DNA from: an uncultured Oceanospirillales bacterium
GTDB lineage: Bacteria > Pseudomonadota > Gammaproteobacteria > Xanthomonadales > SZUA-36
Direction of reading: 5' to 3'
Length of the DNA stretch: 64,000 bases
Assembly: GCA_913055655.1 (NCBI GenBank)
Contig: CAJXKA010000001.1
Span: 930,842-994,841, forward strand
This document shows, one piece after another, positions 8,718 through 17,443 of this stretch. Every line of letters begins with the position of its first letter. Positions within the stretch are counted from its first letter, which is position 1. The notes beneath the pieces were generated by a model. It searched no databases. It had not been told where the DNA came from and was given only the letters and a program-made list of their open reading frames with translations. The position numbers and the translations under genes were made by a program.

Positions 8718-10397
8718 CTAGATCTCATTCTTCCTGGCCGCTTCCGCAATCAGCTCGGACGCCCGGAACGCCAGTGCCTGGATCGTCAGGGTGGGTTGCC
8801 CGCGCCCGGACGACACCAGGCTGGAGCCGTCGCAGATGAACAGGTTGGGTACATCATGGCTTCGATGACCGGCATCGACCACTGACGTCGAAGGGTCGTC
8901 GCCCATCCGGCAGGTGCCGAGCAGGTGAGCATGGAAGTTCTGTGGCACCACCGGCTCGCGCCAGGTCTTCGTCGCGCCGGCGGCCTGCATGATCTCCACA
9001 CCGCGGTCCTGCAGGAACTTCATCATGGCCAGGTCGTCGTCATGGTCGCGGTAGGTCATGCGGATGGCCGGACGGCCTTTCGCATCTTTCAGTACCGGAT
9101 CAAGCGTGATGTTGTTGCGCTCCAGCGGCACCGAGGTGGTGCTGCCCAGCACACCGACATGATGACCGAAACCAAAATCAACTTCGCGCCGGAATTCCCT
9201 TCCCCAACGCGGCACGGCGCCGCCTGACAGGGTGAGCGCGTGCATGACGGGTGTGGCGTTAATCAGGGGTCGCGCGTCGATCCCGCCGCCGCCGTAGTGA
9301 CCGCGTTGCGGGTCGGTCTCGTAAAAGTCGTGAATGATTCGCGTCACCTGGATGCTTTTCCAGTCATTCACCGGCTCGGGGAAGATCGCGTGTGATACCG
9401 AGTGGCCGTTCCCCATCAGGTACTTGCCCACCAGTCCTGACGTATTGGCCAGGCCGTCCGGAAATGCCGTGGAGGCCGACATCAGCAGCAGGCGCGGGGT
9501 CTCGGCACCGTTGGCCGCCAGGATGACCGCGCGGGCTTTCTGCGCCTGCTCCACGCCTTCCGCATCGTAGTAGCGAACCTGGTCGACCCTTCCCTTGTCA
9601 TTGACGTCGACGTGGTAGACCGTCGACAGTGGCCTGATCTCGCAGCGCCCGGTGGCCTCGGCCTCGGGCAACACGCTCGCGAGCGTCGAGGACTTGGCGT
9701 TCATCTCGCAGCCAAACCCCATGCAGAATCCACAATGGACACAGGCGGGGCGGCCTCGATAAGGCTTCGACAGGATCGCGACCGGCGCCGGCTGGGCATG
9801 CAGCCCCAGTTCCCGTGCGCCACGCTCGAGCAGCGCGCCCGAGGACTTCACCGGCATGGGCGGCAACGGGTACGGTTTCGAGCGAGGCGGGTCGAATGGC
9901 CCAGGCGCGCCGGAAACGCCCAGTTCCCATTCCGCGCGGGTGTAGTACGGCTCCAGTTCCCCGTAACTGATCGGCCAGTCGGCGAACCCGGTACCGGACA
10001 TCGGCCCCAGCAGGCTGCGTTCCTTGAAATCCAGCGGCCGCATGCGCCAGTAGTTGCCGGAAAAGTGCACGCTGGCGCCGCCCACGGTCCGCGCGTACAT
10101 CGCGGGTGGCGGACCGCCGCCGCCCGGAACCGTGGCGTCCTGGTCGGCGGATTCGCGGAAAGTCTGCGGGTCAGCCCAGCCCGGGTGCTGGCTCATTTCG
10201 CCATTGAGGAAGGTCTTCAGCTCGTCGTGGCCGAAATCCGCCGCCGTCCGATAGGGGCCCTGCTCCAGCACGACCACGTCAAAACCCGCCGTGGCCAGTT
10301 CCCGGGCAAGTACGCCACCGGATGCCCCCGAACCGACGATGACAAAGTCCACCGCCTCGCGGGTGGGAAACCGGACCCGTGGCTCAGGCGCTGGCAT
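8718..10397 (-). CDS. GMC-family FAD oxidoreductase, large subunit (gluconate/sugar dehydrogenase type)
   Basis: Probable catalytic subunit of a periplasmic alcohol or sugar dehydrogenase. The FAD Rossmann motif GSGASGGVLARELATAG is at about residue 22. A cysteine cluster CVHCGFCMGFGC sits near residue 210, a feature of gluconate-dehydrogenase-like GMC proteins. The C-terminal GMC domain contains HAHLLGTCRMGDDP and GQPTLTIQALAFRASELI. The ATG at 10397 (559 residues) is preferred; a longer frame runs into the upstream gene. It overlaps by 14 bases the gene for a Tat-signal small subunit, with which it should be co-exported because it has no signal peptide itself. No cytochrome c subunit gene is next to it. 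The substrate cannot be told. Confidence 0.9.
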   Translation of the reverse strand: MPAPEPRVRFPTREAVDFVIVGSGASGGVLARELATAGFDVVVLEQGPYRTAADFGHDELKTFLNGEMSQHPGWADPQTFRESADQDATVPGGGGPPPAMYARTVGGASVHFSGNYWRMRPLDFKERSLLGPMSGTGFADWPISYGELEPYYTRAEWELGVSGAPGPFDPPRSKPYPLPPMPVKSSGALLERGARELGLHAQPAPVAILSKPYRGRPACVHCGFCMGFGCEMNAKSSTLASVLPEAEATGRCEIRPLSTVYHVDVNDKGRVDQVRYYDAEGVEQAQKARAVILAANGAETPRLLLMSASTAFPDGLANTSGLVGKYLMGNGHSVSHAIFPEPVNDWKSIQVTRIIHDFYETDPQRGHYGGGGIDARPLINATPVMHALTLSGGAVPRWGREFRREVDFGFGHHVGVLGSTTSVPLERNNITLDPVLKDAKGRPAIRMTYRDHDDDLAMMKFLQDRGVEIMQAAGATKTWREPVVPQNFHAHLLGTCRMGDDPSTSVVDAGHRSHDVPNLFICDGSSLVSSGRGQPTLTIQALAFRASELIAEAARKNEI

Positions 10398-10938
10398 CGT
10401 AAGCTCCAAAAGGTGGTTGCCAGACGTGACGGCTTTCAAAGCCGATGGCTTTCCAGCCCTGCTGGTCGCGGTTTCCACCATAGGATGGCAGGGCGAATAC
10501 CCCGCAAAGCGTCAGCATGTGCACGATGCCGAAGAACGGCGTGGCCTCGACCTGCTTCAGCACCGCGGTGCGATCGTCGAATCCGAGTGACAGGAAATCA
10601 TCCGCTCCCGAGCGCTGGTCCAGGTCGTCGAGACCGGCCAGCACCATGGGGAGCGGGCCGGCCATGAAACCACCGAAAGCCGCATCCATGAACCGGACCG
10701 CGCCAATCGCCTCGGCGCCGGGCGCGCCGTCCAGCGGCGGATAGACCTGGTCGGCGACCGCGCCCAGCCGGGCGGCGTCGGTGGCGCTGATGTTCACCCA
10801 GGGTTCGTCAAGATCAGCGGCGGCCGCGGCACTGCGGGCCGCCGCCATGATGGCGCCCCCATGCAATGCGAGCCACCCTGCCCCGGCCAGGTGGCCGCTG
10901 CCGGCCAGGAATGTCCGCCTTGAACTTCGCTTGCTCAT
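10384..10938 (-). CDS. Gluconate 2-dehydrogenase subunit 3-like protein with Tat signal
   Basis: Small subunit of the GMC-type dehydrogenase encoded just downstream. The N-terminus SKRSSRRTFLAGSG is a twin-arginine signal followed by a hydrophobic stretch, ending near residue 40. The rest matches the gluconate dehydrogenase gamma-subunit family: VADQVYPPLDGAPGAEAIGAVRFMD, then FGIVHMLTLCGVFALPSYGGN and the closing GWKAIGFE. Such subunits act as a Tat hitch-hiker carrier and chaperone for the large flavoprotein. The 14-base overlap with the GMC gene supports translational coupling. 184 residues. Confidence 0.9.
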   Translation of the reverse strand: MSKRSSRRTFLAGSGHLAGAGWLALHGGAIMAAARSAAAAADLDEPWVNISATDAARLGAVADQVYPPLDGAPGAEAIGAVRFMDAAFGGFMAGPLPMVLAGLDDLDQRSGADDFLSLGFDDRTAVLKQVEATPFFGIVHMLTLCGVFALPSYGGNRDQQGWKAIGFESRHVWQPPFGAYDASA

Positions 10939-10979
10939 CGCCTGCTCCCCTGGAAACTACCTTCAGCATAGCACTACGC

Positions 10980-11396
10980 TCAGCGTATTCTGAACGCGCC
11001 GGGCAACAAATCATCACGCGACCAGCCAAGTGCCTGGTCGCCGTCGCAACAGGACGTGATCGTGGCCCCGGGCGACAGCAACTCCACCATCCACTGGCGG
11101 CAGCCACCGCAGGGCGGCAGCGGCGTTTCGCCGGGCACGTAAATCAGCAAAGCATCGATCTCACCGGGACGCGTACCCGCGGCGATGGCCGCGGCGATCG
11201 CGTTGCGCTCTGCGCACTGGGTCAGGCCGTAACTGTCACTCTCGACATTGCACGCGGCCACCGGTTCGCCACCGGGTGTACTGACCGCCGCGCCCACCTG
11301 GAAACCGCTGTGCGGCGACCACGCGTTGGCACTGGCCCGCTTTGCGGCGGCCTTCAGGCACTGGAACCGCGCCCCGCTGGTCGCATCATCGCTCAT
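10980..11396 (-). CDS. cdd: Cytidine deaminase
   Basis: Zinc enzyme that deaminates cytidine and deoxycytidine to uridine and deoxyuridine for salvage. It is a homotetrameric-type short form of 138 residues. The zinc and catalytic residues are in QCAERNAIAAAIAAG (Cys-Ala-Glu) and PCGGCRQWMVE (Pro-Cys-x-x-Cys), and SGFQVGAAV is the substrate-binding segment. It is the last gene of a deoA-deoD-cdd run and starts 7 bases after the deoD stop. About 40 bases separate it from the next gene downstream. Confidence 0.96.
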   Translation of the reverse strand: MSDDATSGARFQCLKAAAKRASANAWSPHSGFQVGAAVSTPGGEPVAACNVESDSYGLTQCAERNAIAAAIAAGTRPGEIDALLIYVPGETPLPPCGGCRQWMVELLSPGATITSCCDGDQALGWSRDDLLPGAFRIR

Positions 11397-11403
11397 CGTG
11401 GCC

Positions 11404-12123
11404 TTATTCCCCCGCCGTCGCCATCAATGCCGGCAGCACGACGTCAATGACGGCGCCGAAGGCCGACTGGCGTTCAGCCGGGCTGAAGTGCGCCGAGGCC
11501 GGGATGACATCGCTGACCGTCAGCAGGGTCAGCGCGCGACGGCCATGCTGGCGCGCCAGCGCGTAGAGTGCGGCGGTTTCCATGTCCAGGGCGAGCACGC
11601 CCATGGCGGCGACCTTGTCGATAAATCCCGGGTCGGGATGGTAGAACCAGTCCGTGGACATGACCTCGCCCGCCCGCACCGGCAGACCCGCGGCCTGGGC
11701 CGCATCGTGAACAGCGCGCGCCATCGCAAAGTCTGCCGCCGGCGCGTAATCCCAGCCGGCGAAGCGCTCACGGTTCATGGAAGAGTCGGTGCAGGCCGCG
11801 GTGGCCAGCAGCAGGTCGCCGAGTTCGAGCTCGGTGGTCAGCGCGCCACAGGTCCCCACGCGGACGATTCGCTGGACACCAAAATGGTCGAAAAGCTCAT
11901 GCGCGTAAATGCTGATGGAGGGCATCCCCATGCCGGAACCCATGATCGAAACCGGCTGGCCCTGGTAGTGCCCCGTATAGGCCAGCATGTTGCGAACGGT
12001 GTTGACCTGGCGCGCGTCGTCCAGCACCTGCCCGGCCAGTGCTCGGGCCCGCAGGGGGTCGCCCGGCATCAGCACCAGTTCGGCAAAATCGCCGGGCTCG
12101 GCGTCGATATGCGGTGTGCTCAT
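11404..12123 (-). CDS. deoD: Purine-nucleoside phosphorylase, DeoD type
   Basis: Phosphorolyses purine (deoxy)nucleosides to base and (deoxy)ribose-1-phosphate. At 239 residues it is the exact length of the E. coli hexameric enzyme. Visible landmarks are MPGDPLRAR (phosphate binding), MGSGMGMPSISIYAHEL, RVGTCGAL, MSTDWFYHP, the nucleoside-binding DMETAALYALA, and TVSDVI. Its start codon overlaps the deoA stop (ATGA), which implies translational coupling. Together with DeoA and Cdd it forms a nucleoside catabolic and salvage unit. Confidence 0.96.
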   Translation of the reverse strand: MSTPHIDAEPGDFAELVLMPGDPLRARALAGQVLDDARQVNTVRNMLAYTGHYQGQPVSIMGSGMGMPSISIYAHELFDHFGVQRIVRVGTCGALTTELELGDLLLATAACTDSSMNRERFAGWDYAPAADFAMARAVHDAAQAAGLPVRAGEVMSTDWFYHPDPGFIDKVAAMGVLALDMETAALYALARQHGRRALTLLTVSDVIPASAHFSPAERQSAFGAVIDVVLPALMATAGE

Positions 12124-13460
12124 CGGTCGGTATCACTCCTGTTCTCGGTGTTGCGGATCACGCCCTGGATCGTGCTGGGCAGGTCCGGCATCGCCTCACC
12201 CAGCTGAATCATACCGGACAGGTCGGTCGCGGCGCGCTGCGCCGCGTCATCATCGCGGGCGTGGATCACGGCGAGCACCTGGCCGCGTTCGACACGGTCA
12301 CCGGCCGACACCAGCGCGTTGACGCCGACAGCGGGGTCGATCCTGTCGTCCTCGCGAAAACGCCCGCCCCCGAGGCCCCGTACCAGCCGACCGATGGCCA
12401 GGGCGTCGACCTGCTGGACATGGCCCGCCTGTTGCGCCCGGATCTCGCATTGCACCGGGGCGGTTGGCAAGTATTCATCCGGCGTTTCAACCAGCCCCCC
12501 AGGTCCGCCCTGGGCCGCGACCACGGCCGCGAACCGCTCCGCCGCGGCACCGCTGTCGAGCGCGGACGCCAGCTTCGCTTTCGCCTGGCCCGTGTCAGGG
12601 GCGAGCTCACCGATGATAAGCGCCTCGGACGCCAGGGCCAGGACAACGGTCTCCAGCCGGGTGCCGTGTCGCTCACCCGCGAGAAACGCGATGGCTTCGC
12701 GGACTTCCAGGGCGTTACCGGCGGCGGCCGCGAGCGGCTGGTCCATGTCCGTCAGCACCGCGTGACAGTCGAGACCGGCGCCCCCGGCAACGTCACACAG
12801 CGCCTGTGCCAGCGCCCGGGCCCGGGCGGGATCGGCAAACACCGCGCCGCGCCCGGTCTTGACGTCCATGACCAGGCCATCAAGGCCCTCGGCCAGCTTC
12901 TTCGACAGGATGGACGCGACGACCAGCGGCTGGCAGGAGACCGTTTCACTGACATCACGCGCCGCGTAAATTCGTCGGTCAGCCGGCGCGAGGTCATCGC
13001 CCTGCCCGACCAGTGCGAAACCATGTTCACGAACAATGGCCTGGAAACGCGGCAATTCCAGCGACACGTTGAAGCCCGGGATACTCTCAAGTTTGTCCAG
13101 GGTGCCGCCCGTATGGCCCAGTCCACGTCCCGAGATCATCGGGACATAGGCGCCGCACGCCGCCAGCAGTGGCGCCAGCACCAGGCTGACAAGGTCACCC
13201 ACCCCGCCGGTGGAATGCTTGTCGAGCACCGGGCCATCCAGGTCATTCCAGCGCAGGACCGTCCCGCTGTCGCGCATCGCCAGGGTCAGTGACGCCTGTT
13301 CGGTAGCGTCCAGGCCCTGCAGGTAGATCGCCATCAGCAGTGCACCCAGCTGGACATCCGTCAGGCGGTTGTCAGTCACAGCCGCGACGAGTTCGCGAAT
13401 GGCGGCGCGTTCCAGCCGGCCACCGTCGCGCTTGACCCGGATCAGGTCGGGAAGGCTCAT
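12120..13460 (-). CDS. deoA: Thymidine phosphorylase
   Basis: Converts thymidine and phosphate to thymine and deoxyribose-1-phosphate. The family signature KHSTGGVGDLVSLVLAPLLA and the following SGRGLGHTGGTLDKLESIPGF are intact, and the C-terminal barrel-sandwich region VSAGDRVERGQVLAVIHARD is present. I use the ATG at 13460 (446 residues, E. coli 440). The frame is open for another 59 codons upstream, but that part overlaps the preceding membrane-protein gene and lacks similarity. Its start overlaps that gene's stop (ATGA), and its own stop overlaps the deoD start. The four-gene coupling suggests one transcript. Confidence 0.95.
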   Translation of the reverse strand: MSLPDLIRVKRDGGRLERAAIRELVAAVTDNRLTDVQLGALLMAIYLQGLDATEQASLTLAMRDSGTVLRWNDLDGPVLDKHSTGGVGDLVSLVLAPLLAACGAYVPMISGRGLGHTGGTLDKLESIPGFNVSLELPRFQAIVREHGFALVGQGDDLAPADRRIYAARDVSETVSCQPLVVASILSKKLAEGLDGLVMDVKTGRGAVFADPARARALAQALCDVAGGAGLDCHAVLTDMDQPLAAAAGNALEVREAIAFLAGERHGTRLETVVLALASEALIIGELAPDTGQAKAKLASALDSGAAAERFAAVVAAQGGPGGLVETPDEYLPTAPVQCEIRAQQAGHVQQVDALAIGRLVRGLGGGRFREDDRIDPAVGVNALVSAGDRVERGQVLAVIHARDDDAAQRAATDLSGMIQLGEAMPDLPSTIQGVIRNTENRSDTDR

Positions 13461-13852
13461 GGCCCCTGTCGCCGCCCTCCACCGAAGCGCAACCAGGCCA
13501 GGACGACGAGATTGGTGACAACGGCGAGCATCAACCAGAGCACCGCGACCAGGTCGAGCACCTGGTGACGTGAAGCATCGACGATGACGGCGATCGCGAG
13601 CGCCGCCAGGCTGATGAAAATCATCCAGCGGACCCATGGGCGTGTCCGTGCGACACCAACTGCCAGCGTGGCGTGAATAGCGGTCAGCACCAGCATGATC
13701 AGCGCAGGCTGGGCCCAGTCATCCAGGACGCCGCGCACATGGCCCGCGAGGAAATAGGAACCGGCCGCGAACAGGCCCAGGAAGGCCACCAGCGCCAACG
13801 CCAGTGTCAGTAATGCCGTTCCGGCGTCAGCTGGGGCCGCCCGTTCAGTCAT
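13457..13852 (-). CDS. Small integral membrane protein, unknown function
   Basis: 131 residues with four predicted transmembrane helices: about residues 13-36, 48-67, 74-92 and 99-121, separated by short charged loops (VARTRPWVRW, DASRHQ). It ends with an Arg/Gly tail. I do not recognise a family. Its stop overlaps the deoA start by four bases, and its start overlaps the end of the upstream membrane-protein gene by 8 bases. It is therefore very likely translated as part of the nucleoside-salvage transcript. A transport or membrane-accessory role there would be a guess. Confidence 0.75.
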   Translation of the reverse strand: MTERAAPADAGTALLTLALALVAFLGLFAAGSYFLAGHVRGVLDDWAQPALIMLVLTAIHATLAVGVARTRPWVRWMIFISLAALAIAVIVDASRHQVLDLVAVLWLMLAVVTNLVVLAWLRFGGGRRQGP

Positions 13853-14435
13853 GGCGCGGCAGCAGCCATTCGATGACGGCCATCAGCATCAGGCTCAGGG
13901 CGAACAGCTCCACGCCTTCCTCGACCGCGTTCTTGACCTGGCGCTGGTAGGTCTCACCCATCACCGCCTGCCAGACCGACCCCCGGCCCAGCAAGCGGGA
14001 GAAACCGAGGCAGAGAAAGCCGCCGCTGAGCATGCCGAAAGCGGGCGTTTGGGCGAATGCCTTCAGTTGCCCCGGCCAGGTCGCGCGGCCTTTCCAGGCC
14101 AGCCAGGCCAGCATGACGGCCAGTACGGCTGCGGGGTACTTCCAGATACCGTGCGGCAGCCATTGCTCCAGGACCTGGTCATTTTCCCGTACCAGCAGGA
14201 TGGCAAAGCCAATTGCCATCAACGTCGCGAGTAATCGAGCATCCGGGGCCAGGTGTCGCTTTGTGAACAGCAGGATAACGGTGAGCAGCAATACCAGCGA
14301 CTGCAGGGACTCAACATAGCCCCATTCGGAAAACATGCGCGCCACCGGCAGGCTTGTTGCCTCGATCTTGATGACCTGGGCGACGCAGGCGGTGATGACC
14401 ACCCACACCGCGAACCGGGCTGCCAGCGCGACCAT
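13845..14435 (-). CDS. Integral membrane protein, unknown function
   Basis: 196 residues with about six hydrophobic segments and no signal-peptide cleavage site. Recognisable pieces include the N-terminal helix MVALAARFAVWVVITACVA, a polar segment RENDQVLEQWLPHG, and a C-terminal NAVEEGVELFALSLMLMAVIEWLL, in which acidic residues sit at the start of the last helix. I do not recognise the family. It lies 17 bases downstream of nrdJb and overlaps the next membrane-protein gene. It sits between deoxyribonucleotide synthesis and deoxynucleoside salvage genes and may share their transcript. Confidence 0.75.
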   Translation of the reverse strand: MVALAARFAVWVVITACVAQVIKIEATSLPVARMFSEWGYVESLQSLVLLLTVILLFTKRHLAPDARLLATLMAIGFAILLVRENDQVLEQWLPHGIWKYPAAVLAVMLAWLAWKGRATWPGQLKAFAQTPAFGMLSGGFLCLGFSRLLGRGSVWQAVMGETYQRQVKNAVEEGVELFALSLMLMAVIEWLLPRHD

Positions 14436-14452
14436 GGGTCAGCCGCCGCGAC

Positions 14453-15184
14453 TTAACCGCATTTGCTGTAGCCGCAGGACAAACACGTGGCGCAGTTGTC
14501 CATGATCACCACCGCCTTCGTGGAACACTTGTTACAGAGCGTGGCCGAGGCCGGGTAACCGCTGGATTCCTCTCCGTCCGCCGACTTCGTTTCAGTCAGC
14601 GTTTTTTTTTCCAGCGCGGCCTCGGCTTCGGCCCGTTTCTGGTCCAGCAGCAGGATCTGCTGCTCGGACAACTCTTCCTTCTCCATCAGGCCGATCTTCT
14701 GCAGGTGATGCTCGATGACCGCGCCGATGTCGGCGATGATGGACGGCATGAACTTGCCGCCGGGCTTGAAATAACCGCCCTTCGGGTCGAACACGGCCTG
14801 CAGTTCCTCGGCCAGGAACGTGACATCACCACCCTTGCGGAACACCGCCGACATCAGCCGGGTCAGCGCCACGATCCACTGGAAGTGGTCCATGTTCTTG
14901 GAGTTGATGAAAATCTCGAACGGCCGGCGCTGCTCGTGCTCGGTGCCGGGGTTCAGCACGATGTCGTTGATGGTGACGTACATCGCGTGCTCGTCCAGCG
15001 GGGTCTTGATCTTGTAGGTCGAGCCCTCGAGCGACTCGAAACCTTCCGGACGCTGCACCTGCTCGGTCATGCGGATGACCTTGGCGCGGGCGCGCTCCTC
15101 CTTCTCCGGCTTTGACGATTCCGCCTTGCCTTCGGGTTTGGCCACTTCGTAGCCGACGATCTTGTTATCGATTTTGATGGACAT
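14453..15184 (-). CDS. nrdJb: Class II ribonucleotide reductase, small fragment NrdJb
   Basis: Second part of a split adenosylcobalamin-dependent ribonucleotide reductase of the Pseudomonas NrdJa/NrdJb type. The central region (TPLDEHAMYVTINDIVLNPG, then RPFEIFINSKNMDHFQWI) is the TSCPD-like domain that sits at the C-terminus of undivided class II enzymes. The C-terminus has cysteine pairs in CNKCSTKAV and CATCLSCGYSKCG; the last pair is expected to pass electrons from thioredoxin to the active site. 243 residues. It starts 36 bases after nrdJa. The enzyme works with or without oxygen. Confidence 0.93.
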   Translation of the reverse strand: MSIKIDNKIVGYEVAKPEGKAESSKPEKEERARAKVIRMTEQVQRPEGFESLEGSTYKIKTPLDEHAMYVTINDIVLNPGTEHEQRRPFEIFINSKNMDHFQWIVALTRLMSAVFRKGGDVTFLAEELQAVFDPKGGYFKPGGKFMPSIIADIGAVIEHHLQKIGLMEKEELSEQQILLLDQKRAEAEAALEKKTLTETKSADGEESSGYPASATLCNKCSTKAVVIMDNCATCLSCGYSKCG

Positions 15185-15220
15185 GAGCGTTTCTCTGGTT
15201 TTCGGTGTCCGGCGCGTTCC

Positions 15221-17368
15221 TCAGAACTTGCCGTAATAGCCTTCTTTCAGGGCGTCGAACAGGTTCGCGGCGGTGTGCGTTTCGCCGTCGTACTCGATTT
15301 CCTCGTCGCCTTTCACTTCCACGACGCTGCCGTCTTCGAGCACGAACCGGTAGGTCGTGTTCGCCAGGTCCTGGTCCTTGACCAGCACCCCCTGGAAAGC
15401 CTCGGGATTGAAGCGGAACGTGGTGCAGCCCTTCAGCCCCTTGCCATGGGCGTAGGTATAGATGTCCTTGAAGGCCTCGTAGGGGTATTCCGTGGGCACA
15501 TTCGCGGTCTTGGAGATGCTGGAATCCACCCACAACTGCGCCGCGGCCTGGATATCCACGTGCTCTTTCGGGTGAATGTCATCGGAGCTGATGAAATAGT
15601 CCGGCAGCGCGTGTGCGGGATCCTCGCTGAACGGCATGGCCTGGGCGTCGACCAGCTCGCGGTAGGCCAGCAGCTCGTAGCTGTAGACCTCGACCTTTTC
15701 CTTGGTCTTGCGTCCCTCGCGGATGACATTGCGATTGTAGTGATGCGCGAAGCTGGGCTCGATGCCATTGGAGACATTGTTCGCCAGCGACAGCGAAATG
15801 GTGCCGGTGGGCGCGATCGACGTGTGGTGGGTGAATCGGCCGCCCTCTTCAATCAGGGCTTCGACCAGCTCCGGCGCGTGCTGGGCAACGCGCTGCATGT
15901 AACGGCTGTACTTGGCATGCAGGACACGGCCGGGCACGGTATCGCCCACCTTGTAACCGTCCGCCTGCATTTCCGGGCGCCGGCGCAACATGTCGCCGGT
16001 GACCTCGAAGGTCTCGTTCATGATGGGCGCGACACCTTTTTCGCGCGCCAGGTCGAGCGACTCTTCCCAGCCGGCCAGTGCCATCTCGCGCGCGACCTTC
16101 TCGGTGAAGTCGACCGACTCGGGTGAGCCGTACTTCAGGCCCATCAGCGTGAGCGTGGAACCCAGCCCGAGGAAGCCCATGCCATGACGGCGCTTGCGGG
16201 TGATCTCGTCGCGCTGTTTTTCCAGCGGCAGGCCGTTGATCTCGACCACGTTGTCGAGCATGCGCGTGAACACCTTCACGACCTTGCGGTATTCATCCCA
16301 GTCGAACGTCGCGTCGGCGGTGAACGGGTCCGTGACGAACCGGGTCAGGTTGACCGAGCCCAGCAGGCAGGCGCCGTACGGCGGCAGCGGCTGCTCGCCG
16401 CAGGGGTTGGTGGCGCGGATGTTCTCGCAGAACCAGTTGTTGTTCATCTCGTTGATGCGGTCGACGAGGATGAAACCGGGTTCGGCAAAATCGTAGGTGG
16501 AGGCCATGATCATGTCCCACACGCGGCGCGCCGGCACGGTCTTGTAGATCCGGCAGGCGACCAGGCCGTCATCGCGGGTGACATAGCCCTCTGTCGTGGG
16601 CCATTCGCGCCACTGCACCTGGGCCGGGTCTTCCAGGTCGAAATCGCCGGCTTCGTCCTGGGCCAGTGGGAACGCCAGCGGCCATTCGGCGCCTTCTCGC
16701 ACGGCGTCCATGAACTCGTCGGTGATCAGCAGCGAGCAGTTGAACTGGCGCAGGCGGCCGTCTTCACGCTTGGCGCGAATGAATTCCATGACATCGGGAT
16801 GGCCGACCTCGAAGGTCGCCATTTGTGCACCGCGACGACCACCGGCAGAGGACACGGTGAAACACATCTTGTCGTAGATATCCATGAAGCTCAGCGGGCC
16901 CGACGTGTACGCGCCCGCACCCGACACGTACGCGCCTTTCGGGCGCAGGGTCGAGAACTCGTAGCCGATGCCACAACCGGCCTTCAGGGTCAGCCCGGCC
17001 TCGTGCACCTTGTCGAGGATGCCGTTCATGGAATCCTGGATCGTGCCGGACACGGTACAGTTGATCGTGGACGTGGCGGGCTTGTGCGCCTCGGCGCCGG
17101 CGTTCGACGTGATACGCCCGGCCGGGATGGCACCGCGGCGAAGCGCCCACAGGAAGGCCTCGTACCACTGTTCCCGCTTCTCCTTGCCCTTTTCCACCCG
17201 CGACAGCGCGCGCGCGACACGCTTGTACGTGTCGTCGATGGTGTGATCGATGATTTCCCCTGTTTTTGACTTCAGCCGGTACTTTTTATCCCAGATATCC
17301 CAGGATGCCGGCTGCAGCGGAATCGCTTGCGAATCAGTAACGGACGACTCGGCCTGGACGCTGCTCAT
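15221..17368 (-). CDS. nrdJa: Adenosylcobalamin-dependent (class II) ribonucleotide reductase, catalytic subunit NrdJa
   Basis: Reduces ribonucleotides to deoxyribonucleotides using a B12-generated thiyl radical. The catalytic barrel shows TINCTVSGTI (first redox Cys, about residue 104), KAGCGIGYEFSTLRP, GGRRGAQMATFEVGHPD, and the radical-site loop NPCGEQPLPPYGACLLGSVNL. HTSIAPTGTISL is the usual late substrate-loop block. I prefer the ATG at 17368 (715 residues) to a start 26 codons upstream, because the longer one would fall across the NrdR-box region. No cobalamin riboswitch is evident upstream. The C-terminal thiol-transfer domain is encoded separately by nrdJb. Confidence 0.95.
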   Translation of the reverse strand: MSSVQAESSVTDSQAIPLQPASWDIWDKKYRLKSKTGEIIDHTIDDTYKRVARALSRVEKGKEKREQWYEAFLWALRRGAIPAGRITSNAGAEAHKPATSTINCTVSGTIQDSMNGILDKVHEAGLTLKAGCGIGYEFSTLRPKGAYVSGAGAYTSGPLSFMDIYDKMCFTVSSAGGRRGAQMATFEVGHPDVMEFIRAKREDGRLRQFNCSLLITDEFMDAVREGAEWPLAFPLAQDEAGDFDLEDPAQVQWREWPTTEGYVTRDDGLVACRIYKTVPARRVWDMIMASTYDFAEPGFILVDRINEMNNNWFCENIRATNPCGEQPLPPYGACLLGSVNLTRFVTDPFTADATFDWDEYRKVVKVFTRMLDNVVEINGLPLEKQRDEITRKRRHGMGFLGLGSTLTLMGLKYGSPESVDFTEKVAREMALAGWEESLDLAREKGVAPIMNETFEVTGDMLRRRPEMQADGYKVGDTVPGRVLHAKYSRYMQRVAQHAPELVEALIEEGGRFTHHTSIAPTGTISLSLANNVSNGIEPSFAHHYNRNVIREGRKTKEKVEVYSYELLAYRELVDAQAMPFSEDPAHALPDYFISSDDIHPKEHVDIQAAAQLWVDSSISKTANVPTEYPYEAFKDIYTYAHGKGLKGCTTFRFNPEAFQGVLVKDQDLANTTYRFVLEDGSVVEVKGDEEIEYDGETHTAANLFDALKEGYYGKF

Positions 17369-17410
17369 GAACTCTCCCACCCAATGAATTGGTTTTGTTA
17401 GGTTTGTCGG

Positions 17411-17426
17411 CACAACTGCTTGTGCC
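17411..17426 (-). promoter_or_regulatory. Distal NrdR-box-like palindrome
   Basis: GCACAACTGCTTGTGC is an imperfect match to the NrdR box (consensus acaCwAtATaTwGtgt) that keeps the outer CACAA...TTGTG arms. It lies 33 bp centre-to-centre from the better box at 17444-17459, about three helical turns. Paired boxes phased this way are the usual NrdR operator arrangement. Confidence 0.65.
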
Positions 17427-17443
17427 TCAATTCTTTCGCGAAA

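Noticed and set aside
8718..13460. Genomic island around the GMC, RidA and nucleoside genes
   Set aside because: No integrase, tRNA, direct-repeat boundary or overall GC shift; only the RidA signal region is AT-rich.
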